A DNA stretch of 64,000 bases, from contig CBDBBV010000002.1 of the NCBI GenBank assembly GCA_965203265.1, positions 248,001-312,000 on the forward strand, read 5' to 3'. This document shows positions 11,550 to 20,764 of this stretch, in pieces (positions within the stretch are counted from its first letter, which is position 1; every line of letters starts with the position of its first letter). The notes under the pieces are model-generated. The model had not been told where the DNA came from. It was given only the letters and a program-made list of their open reading frames with translations, and did not search any database. Source of the DNA: JAHRAW01 sp965203265. GTDB lineage: Bacteria > Pseudomonadota > Gammaproteobacteria > Arenicellales > Poriferihabitantaceae. The position numbers and the translations under genes are program-made.

Positions 11550-12124
11550 GTCTGGTGCAACGCCTGCACCTGAGCGGCAATATCCCCGACGGCGCCGTTG
11601 TTGTCGATGACATCGTCCGCCACCGCCAAGCGCTGTTGGTCGGTCGCTTGGTTTTTCATGATCTGCTCGATCTCCGCCCGCCCCATGCCGCGATGCCGCC
11701 GCAGCCGCCGGATGCGCGCCGCCCGCGAACAGGACACCGTCACTACCCGCTCCATGTCCCGATGCTGCGCGCTTTCGACCAATAACGGAATGTCAAGGAT
11801 GCAATAACGCCCCCCATCCCGCCGCGCGCGGTCGTGCATCTCCGCCCGAATCGGCGGATGGAGGATGGACTCGAGCAGTTGCCGTTTTTTCGGGGAATCG
11901 AACACGACTCGGCCGAGTCGTGCGCGGTCGATGCGGCCATCGGAATCCACGATGCCGTCGCCGAAGCGCGCCAGAATTTCATCGAATTGTGCCGTCCCGG
12001 GCTCGGCCAGCCGGCGTCCGATCTCGTCGGCGTCAATCACCTGTACGCCAAGCCCGGCAAAGCAACCGGCAACGGTGGTTTTACCGCTACCGATGCCGCC
12101 GGTGAGTCCGACTCTGGCCGCCAT
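11528..12124 (-). CDS. coaE: dephospho-CoA kinase
   Basis: Last step of coenzyme A synthesis: ATP-dependent 3'-phosphorylation of dephospho-CoA. The protein is 198 aa (E. coli 206). The P-loop GLTGGIGSGKTTVAGCFAGL lies at the N-terminus, followed by VIDADEIGRRLAEPG and the LESILHPPIRAEM and DIPLLVES motifs of the CoA-binding and lid regions. The start is ATG 12124; the open frame continues 22 codons upstream without family similarity. It is convergent with mutT. Confidence 0.95.
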   Translation of the reverse strand: MAARVGLTGGIGSGKTTVAGCFAGLGVQVIDADEIGRRLAEPGTAQFDEILARFGDGIVDSDGRIDRARLGRVVFDSPKKRQLLESILHPPIRAEMHDRARRDGGRYCILDIPLLVESAQHRDMERVVTVSCSRAARIRRLRRHRGMGRAEIEQIMKNQATDQQRLAVADDVIDNNGAVGDIAAQVQALHQTYLALFA

Positions 12125-12349
12125 TACGGCACAACTGTCTGCATGAGATGCGCCCTCCAACGCGGTCTCCATGAATATTCCCATGAACATCCCTATGGCG
12201 AGCAGTATCTTACAACAAAAAAGGGTTTTGTAAGCTCCGAACTCTCCCGGCTACGAGCGTGGTCGGGTCGCTATCCGGTGAAATCACCCGTGCAATGCCA
12301 ATTCAAGAAACACGAGATAATGACCCAGTGATCGCGGCGTTTGTTTACG

Positions 12350-12382
12350 CACCGCTTTGTTCTTCAGGACAGCAAAGCGGTG
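12350..12382. terminator. inverted repeat at the end of the flavoprotein gene
   Basis: Ten-base arms CACCGCTTTG and CAAAGCGGTG flank a 13-base loop that contains the stop codon of the minus-strand flavoprotein gene. A TTTT follows on the plus strand, but no U-tract follows on the minus strand, the direction in which both neighbouring genes are read. It may limit read-through or stabilise the mRNA rather than act as a true terminator. Confidence 0.4.
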
Positions 12383-14793
12383 TTTTCCGGGTCGTATACC
12401 GGGTCGCATGCCACCGTCGCTCTGCAGCGGCTGCCTAAAATTTCCAGAGCAACCTCGGTGCCCGCCGTGCACAGATGTGTCGGCATCCGGCCGACGGCGA
12501 TGTGTGTGTTTGTGCGCCAGCCGTAGCCGCCGGAAGTGATATACCCGACACAGTCATCGCCATGAAAAATCGCTTCCGAGCCCCAGCAACCCGCGGTGGT
12601 GGGGGCGTCAAAAAGCAGCGTGGCCAATGATGTGGCGGGCGGGGTTTGGCGTTCCCGCAACACCGCATCGCGGCCGATAAACCCTGCCTTTTCAGGAAGG
12701 TTGGGGCGGCAAAAGTGGTCAAGACCGGCTGCCATAGGCGTGATTTCGGTGTTAATTTCCGCACCCCAACTGCGATAGCCTTTTTCCAGTCGCAGGTGCG
12801 ACAACGCTCGGCTGCCCGCAAGCCGCAGGCCGTGTGGTTTGCCCGCTTCCATCAGCGCTGCGAACACTCCCGCTTGGCTGCTCATCGGACAGTGCAGTTC
12901 CCAGCCCAACTCGCCAGCATATGACAAGCGCATGGCGCGGCAACGCACTCCCCCGATTTCAATATCGCGCCAACTCATGAACGGAAAGGCGGTGTTGGAA
13001 AAATCCGCATCGCTGCTATCGGACAGCACTTGGCGCGCAGCCGGCCCGGTCAGTCCCAGCACGGCGATGTCCGCCGTTACCGCTTCAATAGACACATCCC
13101 ACTCGGCTTTGTGTTGTTCCATCCAGCGGTGGTAGATGCTTTCGGCCGGCGATGCGCCGACAAGATAGAAAGCGTTGTCGCGCAAGCGGGCGATGATCAG
13201 GTCGCCGACAATTCCGCCGTGTTCGCAGAGCATCAATCCGAGCGCGATCCGACCCGCTGACGGTAGGCGATTGGCGTTGATGCGGTCAAGAAAAGCCGCC
13301 GCATCGCGGCCGCTCACATGCCATTTGGAATAGGAGGACATTTCCAACAGTGCCACGGTTTTGGCCGCTGCGCGCGCCTCCTCGCCGACCGGTTGCCACC
13401 AGTTGGGGTGCGAAAAGGAAGGGTCGTCGCGGGCGGCAGTCCCTTCGGGCGAAAACCACAGCGGGCGCTCCCAGCCATGCACCTGCCCCATTACGGCGCC
13501 GTGCGCCAGCAGACGGGAATAAATCGGCGTGGTTCGCAAGGGACGGCCGCTGTCGTGTTCCAGATGTGGGTACAAAATTTCATAACGTCGCGGAAATATT
13601 TCATGCACGCGCGCGCGGGCGAAAGCGCGGCTAGTCCAGCCGCCAAAGCGCGCGACATCCATGAACGACAAATCCATCTCGGTTTCGCCCTCCAGTATCC
13701 ATTGCGACAGCGCGAGCCCGACACCGCCGCCTTGGGCGATGCCGCTTAGAAAACCGCAGGCGACAAAAAAGTTTGGCACGCCGGGCAGTGGGCCGATCAA
13801 GCCGCGCCCGTCGGGGGAAAAGGAAATCGCGCCGTTGACGACGCGCTTGATGCCGGCTGCGCCGAGCGCCGGTATCCGGTGATAAATGGCCGCCAGATGC
13901 GCCTCCATCCGCTGCAAATCCGGCGCAAACAATTCCTGCCCGAAATCCCACGGCGCGGTTTTGCCGTTCCACGCGGCACGGCAGTCATTCTCCCACACCC
14001 CCAACAGCAGTCCGTTGCCTTCTTGGCGCAGGTAAAACTGCGCGTCCATGTCACGGATGAGGGGCAGTTTGTCGTGGTGTTCGGCGACCTCAGGCATAGT
14101 GTCGGTCACCAAGTAATGATGCTCCATATTGACGATCGGCAAACTTGCACCGACCATACCGGCTACTTCATTGCCCCAAAAGCCGGCGGCATTGACCACA
14201 ATTTCGCATTCATAATCGGTGTCTTGGTCGGTGCTCAATCGCCAGTGGCCCGAAGGCAGGCGGTGAATGGCCGTTACCCGCGTGCGGCGAACAATGCGCG
14301 CCCCCATCTTGCGCGCGGCGGCGGCCAGCCCCATCGTCACGGAATACGGATCAATATAGCCTTCGTCCGGATCCCATGCGCCGCCGACCAATCCTTTGGT
14401 GTTGATCAACGGAAATCTGGCTTTGATGTCGGCCGGGGTAACCAAATCATATGTTAGCCCTAACGCCTTGAATTTGCCGGCGAGAAACTTGAACTCCTCC
14501 ATGCGCTCGTCGCTTTGCGCCAGAAAAAATCCGCCAACCACGTGGCTTCCGACGTGCTGCCCGATTTCCGCCGGCAAGCCGTCATAGAGCCGCATGGAAT
14601 ACGCCTGCAATGTCGAGAGGTTGGGGATGGGGTTTTGGCTGTGCACATTGCCCGCCGCATGCCAAGTGGCGCCGGCGGTCAACTCCGCTCGTTCGATCAG
14701 CATGGCGTCTTTGCATCCCGCCCGAGCCAGATGATACAAGACCGAACAGCCGACGATGCCGCCGCCGATGATGATGATGCGCGCGTTTTGCAT
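12364..14793 (-). CDS. dimethylglycine/sarcosine dehydrogenase-like flavoprotein with GcvT domains
   Basis: 809-aa two-part enzyme. Residues 1-400 form a DAO-type FAD oxidoreductase with IIIIGGGIVGCSVLYHLARA and the TAGATWHAAG motif. In mitochondrial dimethylglycine dehydrogenase the equivalent His (here His45) carries covalent FAD. Residues from about 430 are an aminomethyltransferase (GcvT) domain with LLEMSSYSKWHVSGRDA, RLSYAGELGWELH and a C-terminal GYITSGGYGWR barrel. The family oxidatively demethylates N-methyl amino acids and passes the one-carbon unit to tetrahydrofolate. The exact substrate is unknown. It is divergent from the rpiR-type regulator and belongs to the island ending at the ureohydrolase gene. 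Confidence 0.88.
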   Translation of the reverse strand: MQNARIIIIGGGIVGCSVLYHLARAGCKDAMLIERAELTAGATWHAAGNVHSQNPIPNLSTLQAYSMRLYDGLPAEIGQHVGSHVVGGFFLAQSDERMEEFKFLAGKFKALGLTYDLVTPADIKARFPLINTKGLVGGAWDPDEGYIDPYSVTMGLAAAARKMGARIVRRTRVTAIHRLPSGHWRLSTDQDTDYECEIVVNAAGFWGNEVAGMVGASLPIVNMEHHYLVTDTMPEVAEHHDKLPLIRDMDAQFYLRQEGNGLLLGVWENDCRAAWNGKTAPWDFGQELFAPDLQRMEAHLAAIYHRIPALGAAGIKRVVNGAISFSPDGRGLIGPLPGVPNFFVACGFLSGIAQGGGVGLALSQWILEGETEMDLSFMDVARFGGWTSRAFARARVHEIFPRRYEILYPHLEHDSGRPLRTTPIYSRLLAHGAVMGQVHGWERPLWFSPEGTAARDDPSFSHPNWWQPVGEEARAAAKTVALLEMSSYSKWHVSGRDAAAFLDRINANRLPSAGRIALGLMLCEHGGIVGDLIIARLRDNAFYLVGASPAESIYHRWMEQHKAEWDVSIEAVTADIAVLGLTGPAARQVLSDSSDADFSNTAFPFMSWRDIEIGGVRCRAMRLSYAGELGWELHCPMSSQAGVFAALMEAGKPHGLRLAGSRALSHLRLEKGYRSWGAEINTEITPMAAGLDHFCRPNLPEKAGFIGRDAVLRERQTPPATSLATLLFDAPTTAGCWGSEAIFHGDDCVGYITSGGYGWRTNTHIAVGRMPTHLCTAGTEVALEILGSRCRATVACDPVYDPENTALLS

Positions 14794-14881
14794 GATTTTG
14801 ACTCCTACCAGTTGCGTGGGTTGGTCAAGTGTGATAGATTTTCCCTACTTTTGCAACATTTGATGTAATATATTTGAGGTA
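14794..14881. promoter_or_regulatory. divergent control region, flavoprotein gene / RpiR regulator
   Basis: 88-bp AT-rich gap between two divergent genes. It holds several close repeats of TTTGATGTAATATATTTGAG-like sequence and two ATTTGA/ACATTTG words (14855-14893). This is the obvious place for the RpiR-family regulator to bind and for both promoters, but I cannot define the operator. Confidence 0.4.
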
Positions 14882-15880
14882 ATGATACATTTGAACCAAT
14901 CGCAATCCGCCCAAGCGGAGCACACCGCACCGTTGCGCGCGCGGCAAACCTGCGGCGGCGCCCACGACTCTTTACGGGCGCGGCTGGCGGAGTGGTATCC
15001 GCGCCTGAGCCCGCAACAGCGGCATGCGGCGGAGGTGGTGCGCGACCAATCCGATGATGTGGCAAATTACTCGTTGCGCCGAATCGCGCAGCGGAATGGT
15101 ATTTCGCCTTCGCATTTTTCCCGGCTGGCCAGAGTTATCGGCTATGCCGATTACGAGGCGCTTCGGGATGCCTGCCGCAGCGGAATTCGCGCGCGCAGAT
15201 TGACCTTCGCCGAAAAAGCCGCCGCCTTGCGCGACAAAAATATTTCCGCAAAATCCGGATCTTTTGTGGTTCGCTATGGCACGGAATCCATCGATAACCT
15301 CCAGTCCATGCTGAATCAAGTCGACACCGCCGTGTTGGATGCGGTGGCCGACAGTCTGGCTGGCGCGCGGCGGGTGTTTTTGGCCGGCAATCTTGGTTCG
15401 GCGCATCTTATGGCGCACATGAAGCATATGGCGGATATTGCTTTTGACAACTGGCATGTCGTCGGCGCCTCCCTTGGTGTGTTGACCAAACTGTCCGATG
15501 GCGATGTGGTGTTGGTGCTCAGTTATGCACCGTACGCGCGCCGCTCGGTGCACCTTGCCCGAATGGTTAAAGACACGCGGGCAAACTTGGTTGCGGTCAC
15601 GGATGATGAAGGATCGCCACTGGTCGAGTTTGCGCACTTTGTCATCTGTCTGCCGGCTGACAGCACGCAATTTTTCCCCTCATATGTGCCGGCGCTGGCT
15701 TTTTTGGAGGCGCTGATGACGATGGTGGTGTGCCGCAGCCCGGCGGCGGTGCGCCGCCACATTGATGCGGTGGAAAAAAGCAACTACAAAACCGGCGAAT
15801 ATTGGGACGCCCCGCCGCCTGCCACTTGTCATCCGGTGCGTCGCTCCAACCTCAACAACGCCGGTGCGCGCAAAGGCTGA
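14882..15880 (+). CDS. RpiR/MurR-family transcriptional regulator
   Basis: 332-aa regulator with an N-terminal RpiR helix-turn-helix (about residues 30-110; SLRRIAQRNGISPSHFSRLA) and a C-terminal SIS domain (about 150-290; ARRVFLAGNLGSAHLMAHMK, VLVLSYAPYARRSVHLARM). SIS domains in this family bind phosphosugars or other small metabolites. Divergent transcription from the flavoprotein gene, and placement just ahead of the importer, suggest that it controls the whole island. The first 30 residues are poorly conserved and a later start is possible. Confidence 0.88.
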   Translation: MIHLNQSQSAQAEHTAPLRARQTCGGAHDSLRARLAEWYPRLSPQQRHAAEVVRDQSDDVANYSLRRIAQRNGISPSHFSRLARVIGYADYEALRDACRSGIRARRLTFAEKAAALRDKNISAKSGSFVVRYGTESIDNLQSMLNQVDTAVLDAVADSLAGARRVFLAGNLGSAHLMAHMKHMADIAFDNWHVVGASLGVLTKLSDGDVVLVLSYAPYARRSVHLARMVKDTRANLVAVTDDEGSPLVEFAHFVICLPADSTQFFPSYVPALAFLEALMTMVVCRSPAAVRRHIDAVEKSNYKTGEYWDAPPPATCHPVRRSNLNNAGARKG

Positions 15881-16109
15881 TGGTTTGCACAGACAAGATG
15901 TTTTTCATGATGCCCTTCCAGCATGAAAATACCTGATATACTTTATTGGCATACTGGTAGCGGTGATGCCGATGACAATGAGATGTCGTTGTCGCGGCGG
16001 ACAAACGCGCTGGCCAAAACCGGCAAGGGCTTAAAACAATGGTAAGACAATGGCCTGATTGCCCGACTTCTTTTTCAACAATACGCTCGTACTGAGCGGG
16101 AGGACCAAG

Positions 16110-16985
16110 ATGTATAGAAAATTGACAACGTTTATCGCCGCTGGATTGTTGGCTACCATGCTGTCGCCAACCGCCGTTGCCGGAACTTTGGATGACATCA
16201 TCGCCAAAGGCAAGATGGTCGTCGGAATCAAAGCCGACTATGCCCCCTGGGGCATGCGCGACGCCAACGGCAACGTGGTCGGCATGGAAATCGACATGGT
16301 GCACGACCTTGCAAGGCGCATCGGCTACCAAGCCGGCAAACCGATCGAGTTGGATCTGGTGGTCGTTACTGCCTCAAACCGAATGCAGTTTCTGGAGCAG
16401 GGCAAGATTGATTTGATGATCGCCACCATGTCGGACAAGCCTGATCGCCGCAAAGTGGTCGGCATCGTGCAGCCGAATTACTACTCGTCCGGCGTGGCCG
16501 TTTTTGCGCATAAAGATTCGGGCATCGACGGTTGGGACTCCATCAAAGGCAAGAAAATATGCGGCATTCAAGGCGCATGGTACAACAAAGACCATGGCTT
16601 GAAGCGCGGTGCCGAGATAGTCGCTTTCAAAGGCGTGCCTGAAGTGGAGGCCGCGCTTCTGGATGGGCGTTGCGTCGGCTGGTTGTATGACGACTCGGCC
16701 TTTGTACCGCGCAAGGTCAACGACCCCGACAAATGGAAGGATTACGCCATCGCCACTCCGGTCGTGGATGATGTGCCGTGGGGCGCCGCGGTGCGTTTGG
16801 ACGACCTGAATGCGCCTATCGGAAAGGCGCTGTCCGATGCCATTATTGACTGGCACAAGGGTGGAATGATCATTGCGTTGGAGAAAAAATGGGGCATTCC
16901 AAAAACGCAATGGCCCGAGGAAATTCGGGCGAAGTGTCTGGCGGGGGAGCAAATTTGCGACTCCAAGCATGACCCCGGCGAGTAA
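16110..16985 (+). CDS. periplasmic substrate-binding protein, polar amino-acid ABC importer
   Basis: 291-aa family-3 solute-binding protein. The signal peptide MYRKLTTFIAAGLLATMLSP is probably cut near AVAG. The mature part starts with GTLDDIIAKGKMVVGIKADY and has the family pattern MEIDMVHDLARRIGY, followed by FLEQGKIDLMIATMSDKPDR. The start is supported by GGGAGG about 6 bases upstream of ATG 16110. The ligand cannot be read from the sequence; the flavoprotein and ureohydrolase neighbours suggest an N-methyl or guanidino amino-acid derivative. First gene of an importer operon with two permeases and an ATPase. Confidence 0.9.
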   Translation: MYRKLTTFIAAGLLATMLSPTAVAGTLDDIIAKGKMVVGIKADYAPWGMRDANGNVVGMEIDMVHDLARRIGYQAGKPIELDLVVVTASNRMQFLEQGKIDLMIATMSDKPDRRKVVGIVQPNYYSSGVAVFAHKDSGIDGWDSIKGKKICGIQGAWYNKDHGLKRGAEIVAFKGVPEVEAALLDGRCVGWLYDDSAFVPRKVNDPDKWKDYAIATPVVDDVPWGAAVRLDDLNAPIGKALSDAIIDWHKGGMIIALEKKWGIPKTQWPEEIRAKCLAGEQICDSKHDPGE

Positions 16986-17144
16986 TCCTCGGACCCCCGG
17001 AAAGCAAAACGCAGAGGCTCGAATGCCTGATACTGCGCGCGGTGGACGGCGGGCACCCCCCGCCGTTTCCGTTTGCCACTGTTGCCGTGTTGGGGCAAAA
17101 CATCGAAATCGTTACAAGGAGTAGCGGCGGGGGTAGCGACGGGT

Positions 17145-17888
17145 ATGGAGCATGTCTGGCAGTGGTTTGAATGGTTGCACGAGGCGCATGGCCTGAATCT
17201 GACCATTTTTTACGACCCGTGGGATCGCGGGCGTTTTTTCAGGGGCATCTGGACCACGATTCACCTGTCGGTCGTGTGTATCGTGTTGTCCATTTTCATT
17301 GGGATTATCGGTGCTTGGCTGCAGGCTTCGCCGTTAGTATTGGTGCGCCGTTTGATGCGTGGCTACGTGCAATTTTTTCGCAACACGCCGCCCCTGATTC
17401 AGTTGTATTTTTTTTATTTCGCCGTGGATTCGTTTTTATCCGCGTCCCTCGGAGTGCGCGGCGGTCTGCTGTCCAGTTATGGATGGGCGGTGGTGTCGCT
17501 GTCTTTTTTCGCCGGCGCTTTCAACGTTGAGATTTTTCGCGCAGGGCTGGAGTCGGTGCACAAATCCACGATTGAGGCTGCGGAATCACTGGGCTACACG
17601 CGCATGCAACTGTATCGCCATGTCACCTTTCCGCTGGCTTACCGTGTTTGCCTTCCGGCGCTCAATAATAATCTGGTGAATTTGGTCAAAACCACCACCG
17701 CGGCCTACGCCATCGCCGTTCCGGAAACCCTGTATGTGGCCAATCAAATCTGGTCGGATGAATACAATGTGTTTGCCATGATGAATGTGGTGTGGGTTGT
17801 GTATATTGTGATTGTCGGCATACTGGTCTGGATGATGCACCGATGGGAAAAGGCCATCCGCATTCCCGGCTTTGGGGAGGGTCTATGA
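17145..17888 (+). CDS. amino-acid ABC importer permease (first)
   Basis: 247-aa inner-membrane permease of the HisM/GlnP type. It has several hydrophobic helices, with TTIHLSVVCIVLSIFIGIIG first, the conserved RGYVQFFRNTPPLIQLYFFY after it, and the EAA loop VHKSTIEAAESLGYTRMQLY that contacts the ATPase. The start is ATG 17145 after a G-rich stretch. Upstream codons to 17073 lack family similarity. It overlaps the next permease by ATGA. Confidence 0.92.
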   Translation: MEHVWQWFEWLHEAHGLNLTIFYDPWDRGRFFRGIWTTIHLSVVCIVLSIFIGIIGAWLQASPLVLVRRLMRGYVQFFRNTPPLIQLYFFYFAVDSFLSASLGVRGGLLSSYGWAVVSLSFFAGAFNVEIFRAGLESVHKSTIEAAESLGYTRMQLYRHVTFPLAYRVCLPALNNNLVNLVKTTTAAYAIAVPETLYVANQIWSDEYNVFAMMNVVWVVYIVIVGILVWMMHRWEKAIRIPGFGEGL

Positions 17889-18763
17889 AACTGCGCGCCG
17901 ATGTCATGCCGGTGCTAGCCGCGCCGCGCGTATCCCGGCGGTTCTCCGTGGGCGACTGGGTGTCCGGCTTGATCCGGTGGGAGACTATGCTGTTTATCGT
18001 GCTACTGTTAGCGGCATGGGTCGTGGCGGATGAGGTGCACGCGCAAATTCATGGAGACCTCGAACAGACCGTTTTACAAACGCTGATTAAATGGACGCCG
18101 TTGATGTTTTTCGGTCCGCCCGATGAGTTCGGCGGTTTTGTGCTAAATATTTTCGTCAGTTTTTTGTCCATGGGGCTTGGAACTTTCATGGGGCTGTGGC
18201 TCGGCATTGGGCAGGTGTCGCGTCTGCCCGCATGGCGCCGTTTCTGCTGGGCGATGACGCAGTTGTTTCGCAATTCCCCGTGGTTGGTGTTGTTGTTTTA
18301 TTTCATGCTACTACTGCCTTTCAGGGTGACGATATTCGGCGAGGAATACGACATTCCGGGCTGGCTCAAGGCGGCGTTTGCGCTGTCTTTGCCGATTATG
18401 GCGAATGTATCCGAAATCGTGCGTGGCGCGGTCGAGTCGATTCCAACCGGGCAATGGGAATCCGCCGAGTCGCTCGCTTTTTCGCGCCGCCAGACATTTT
18501 GGGAAATCATCCTGCCACAGTGCGTCAAGCGCATGATTCCGCCGTGGATGAATTGGTACGCCATTCTCACCATGTCCACGCCGCTGATTTCCATTTTAGG
18601 CGTCAATGACGGCATGATGCTCACGCAGAGCGCGCTGGCCGCCGAGGGCAGGAGCGAATTTTTAATCCCGATGTATCTATGGCTGATGGCATGGTTTTTT
18701 GCCTACAGTTACCCGATCGCAGAATGGACCCGGCGGCTCGAGAAAAAATTCGCCGTTGAATGA
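17885..18763 (+). CDS. amino-acid ABC importer permease (second)
   Basis: 292-aa HisQ/GlnP-type permease that pairs with the first to make the membrane channel. An N-terminal cytoplasmic segment of about 30 residues precedes the first helix (TMLFIVLLLAAWVV). The family stretch MTQLFRNSPWLVLLFYFMLL and the EAA loop PTGQWESAESLAFSRRQTFW are clear. The start codon is the ATG in the preceding stop (ATGA). Confidence 0.92.
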   Translation: MKLRADVMPVLAAPRVSRRFSVGDWVSGLIRWETMLFIVLLLAAWVVADEVHAQIHGDLEQTVLQTLIKWTPLMFFGPPDEFGGFVLNIFVSFLSMGLGTFMGLWLGIGQVSRLPAWRRFCWAMTQLFRNSPWLVLLFYFMLLLPFRVTIFGEEYDIPGWLKAAFALSLPIMANVSEIVRGAVESIPTGQWESAESLAFSRRQTFWEIILPQCVKRMIPPWMNWYAILTMSTPLISILGVNDGMMLTQSALAAEGRSEFLIPMYLWLMAWFFAYSYPIAEWTRRLEKKFAVE

Positions 18764-18776
18764 AAGGCCGAAAGCG

Positions 18777-19541
18777 ATGAATAAAGGCATGAGCAGTAAC
18801 TGGACGCCGGATCAGCCGATACTTTTGTTGAAAGATGTTCACAAGTCTTTCGGTTCTCTGGAGGTGCTGAGAGGCGTGTCAATGGAAGTGCTCAAAGGCG
18901 AAGTGGTGTGTGTCATCGGCCCCTCCGGCTCCGGTAAATCCACCCTGATGCGCTGCATCAACGCGCTTAACGACATTCAATCCGGCTCCATCAAGGTGAA
19001 GGGAATCGAAGTCAATTCGCCTACATTGGACAAACTGGAACTGCGGAAAAAAGTAGGCATGGTGTTTCAGCAGTACAATCTGTTTCCGCACAAAACTGCG
19101 TTGCAGAATGTGATGATGGCTCCGATATTGGTGCTCAAAAAAGAAAAGGGTTCGGCCGAGCGGCAGGCACGCGAGTTGATTAAGAAAGTCCGGCTGCTCG
19201 GCAAGGAAGACAGCTACCCAGGGGAACTGTCCGGCGGGCAGCAGCAACGGGTGGCGATTGCGCGCTCGTTGGCCATGGAGCCCGACCTCATGTTGTTTGA
19301 CGAAGTAACCGCGGCGCTTGACCCGGAGACCGTCAAAGAAGTGCTGGTGACCATCAAAGAACTGGCGGCGGAAGGCATGACCTGTTGTCTGGTCACGCAC
19401 GAGATGGGTTTTGCGCGCGAAGTGGCCGATCGAATTTATTTCACCGACAATGGTTTGATTGTCGAGCAGGGATCGCCCGCAACTTTATTCACCGACGCCA
19501 AAGATCCGCGCACCCGCGAGTTTTTGAGCCAGATTTTATGA
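18777..19541 (+). CDS. amino-acid ABC importer ATPase
   Basis: 254-aa ATPase of the GlnQ/HisP family that powers the importer. Walker A CVIGPSGSGKSTLMRCINAL, the Q-loop in VGMVFQQYNLFPHKTALQNV, the signature LSGGQQQRVAIARSL, Walker B LMLFDEVTAALDPE and the switch His in CLVTHEMGFAREVADRI are all present. ATG 18777 is chosen; ATG 18789 is an alternative with a slightly better upstream purine run. The stop overlaps the ureohydrolase start (ATGA), which ties transport to catabolism. Confidence 0.93.
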   Translation: MNKGMSSNWTPDQPILLLKDVHKSFGSLEVLRGVSMEVLKGEVVCVIGPSGSGKSTLMRCINALNDIQSGSIKVKGIEVNSPTLDKLELRKKVGMVFQQYNLFPHKTALQNVMMAPILVLKKEKGSAERQARELIKKVRLLGKEDSYPGELSGGQQQRVAIARSLAMEPDLMLFDEVTAALDPETVKEVLVTIKELAAEGMTCCLVTHEMGFAREVADRIYFTDNGLIVEQGSPATLFTDAKDPRTREFLSQIL

Positions 19542-20431
19542 TTGGCGCGACCGGCTTTTTCAATCTGCCCGTTGCTGCGCATCCAAAAGCCGACCGCGCC
19601 GCACTGCTTTCGGTGCCGTTCATGACGCCATATGCCGGTGCATCAGCGCCGTGTGCGGATGCGCCAGATGCGTTGCGGCGCGGTAGCGTCGCGGTCAAAC
19701 CGGGGCGGTGGGATATGGACTTGCAACGCCCTCTTTTCGCCGTCCGGCCGGTTGATTTGGGTATGTTTCCATTGTCGGGCGACCCCGCGGCGGATCGGGC
19801 GCAACTGGCGCGGCGCGTGGCGGATATCGTTCGCGTCGGCGGGCGACCGCTGATTGTCGGCGGCGACGATTCGGTTTCCATTCCGCCTTTGTCAGGGCTG
19901 GATGCGCTAGGCGGCACGCATCTGCTACAGATAGATGCCCATCTGGACTGGAAAGATCGCCTGCGCGGCGAAGCTTGGGGGCGTTCAAGCGTCATGCGGC
20001 GGGCGTCGGAGATGCCGTGGATTAACGGCATCACACAAATCGGGTTGCGCGGGTGCGGCACGGCTTTGCCCGAAGACGCCGCCGCCGCATTTGAACATGG
20101 CACAATCATCACCGCACAGGCGATGAAAAACCTGCACATCGACGACATGCTTCGACACATCGCAGGTGGCAACGTCTATCTGACGCTGGATATGGATGGC
20201 GTGAATCCGGTGGAAATGCCGGCCGTGCCGTCTCCCTCGCCGGGCGGGCCTGGGACGGATGAAGTGATAGCGTTAATTATTGCGTTAGCCGGCAAATGCC
20301 GTCTGGTCGGCGCCAGTTTGGTTGAATGCGCGCCGCAGTTCGACACCGGCGGGGTGGGGATTCGAACGGCGTTGCGTTTGCTCACCGTGTTAGCGGATGT
20401 ATTGTCCACTGATCGGGCGGCGGCCAACTGA
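19538..20431 (+). CDS. divergent arginase/agmatinase-family ureohydrolase
   Basis: 297-aa member of the binuclear-manganese ureohydrolases, which split guanidino compounds into urea and an amine. The metal-ligand motifs are visible: D133-A-H135-L-D137 (LLQIDAHLDWKD) and D218-M-D220 (YLTLDMDGVNP). The first motif, normally GGDHS with a His ligand, reads GGDDS (Asp111). The substrate-loop His found after DAHxD in agmatinases is replaced by WGRSSVMRRASEM. It is therefore not a plain agmatinase or arginase. It is translated coupled to the importer ATPase, so the imported compound is its likely substrate (inference). Confidence 0.8.
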   Translation: MIGATGFFNLPVAAHPKADRAALLSVPFMTPYAGASAPCADAPDALRRGSVAVKPGRWDMDLQRPLFAVRPVDLGMFPLSGDPAADRAQLARRVADIVRVGGRPLIVGGDDSVSIPPLSGLDALGGTHLLQIDAHLDWKDRLRGEAWGRSSVMRRASEMPWINGITQIGLRGCGTALPEDAAAAFEHGTIITAQAMKNLHIDDMLRHIAGGNVYLTLDMDGVNPVEMPAVPSPSPGGPGTDEVIALIIALAGKCRLVGASLVECAPQFDTGGVGIRTALRLLTVLADVLSTDRAAAN

Positions 20432-20764
20432 GGCAATGCCAAGGATGATTACCGGCATATCGGCTCACACCCCATGAGGCGGAAAATGCCCGGCAGCCTC
20501 TGGAAAAAGACCGTGTCGATCAGGTTCAGGGAGTCCTCGTGGCTGTCAGGATTAGCGGCACGCAGGATGCACCGAACCACGCGGGCCAATTTCCGTGCCG
20601 AAAATAAAATCCCGCCACATCGTATCAAGCCGCCGATAGAAACCCACCAAATCACTCGGTTTTAGTCTATACTCCCCCTGTTTCCTCAATGGCGGGGTTC
20701 GGCCTATCCGCCGGGGGTTTTCCCGATTCCCGAGGTTGGCCGGTGTCCGCCGGTTGGTATTATC
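20432..20764. other. intergenic region, possible decayed gene and iscR promoter area
   Basis: 333 bp without a convincing gene. A 68-codon minus-strand frame (20449-20655) has no recognisable family and looks like a remnant in which reading frame changes midway. TATACT at 20668-20673, after CACTCGGTTTTAGTC, could be the -10 of iscR and an imperfect IscR-type site, but the -35 is poor. A GC-rich inverted stretch follows at 20690-20720. Confidence 0.3.

Noticed and set aside
12350..12382. Terminator for coaE
   Set aside because: coaE is read away from this hairpin; the hairpin can only concern the flavoprotein gene and lacks a U-tract in that direction.
20758..20763. TATTAT as -10 of iscR (with TTGGCC upstream)
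   Set aside because: It ends two bases before the ATG, leaving no room for a transcription start before the gene.
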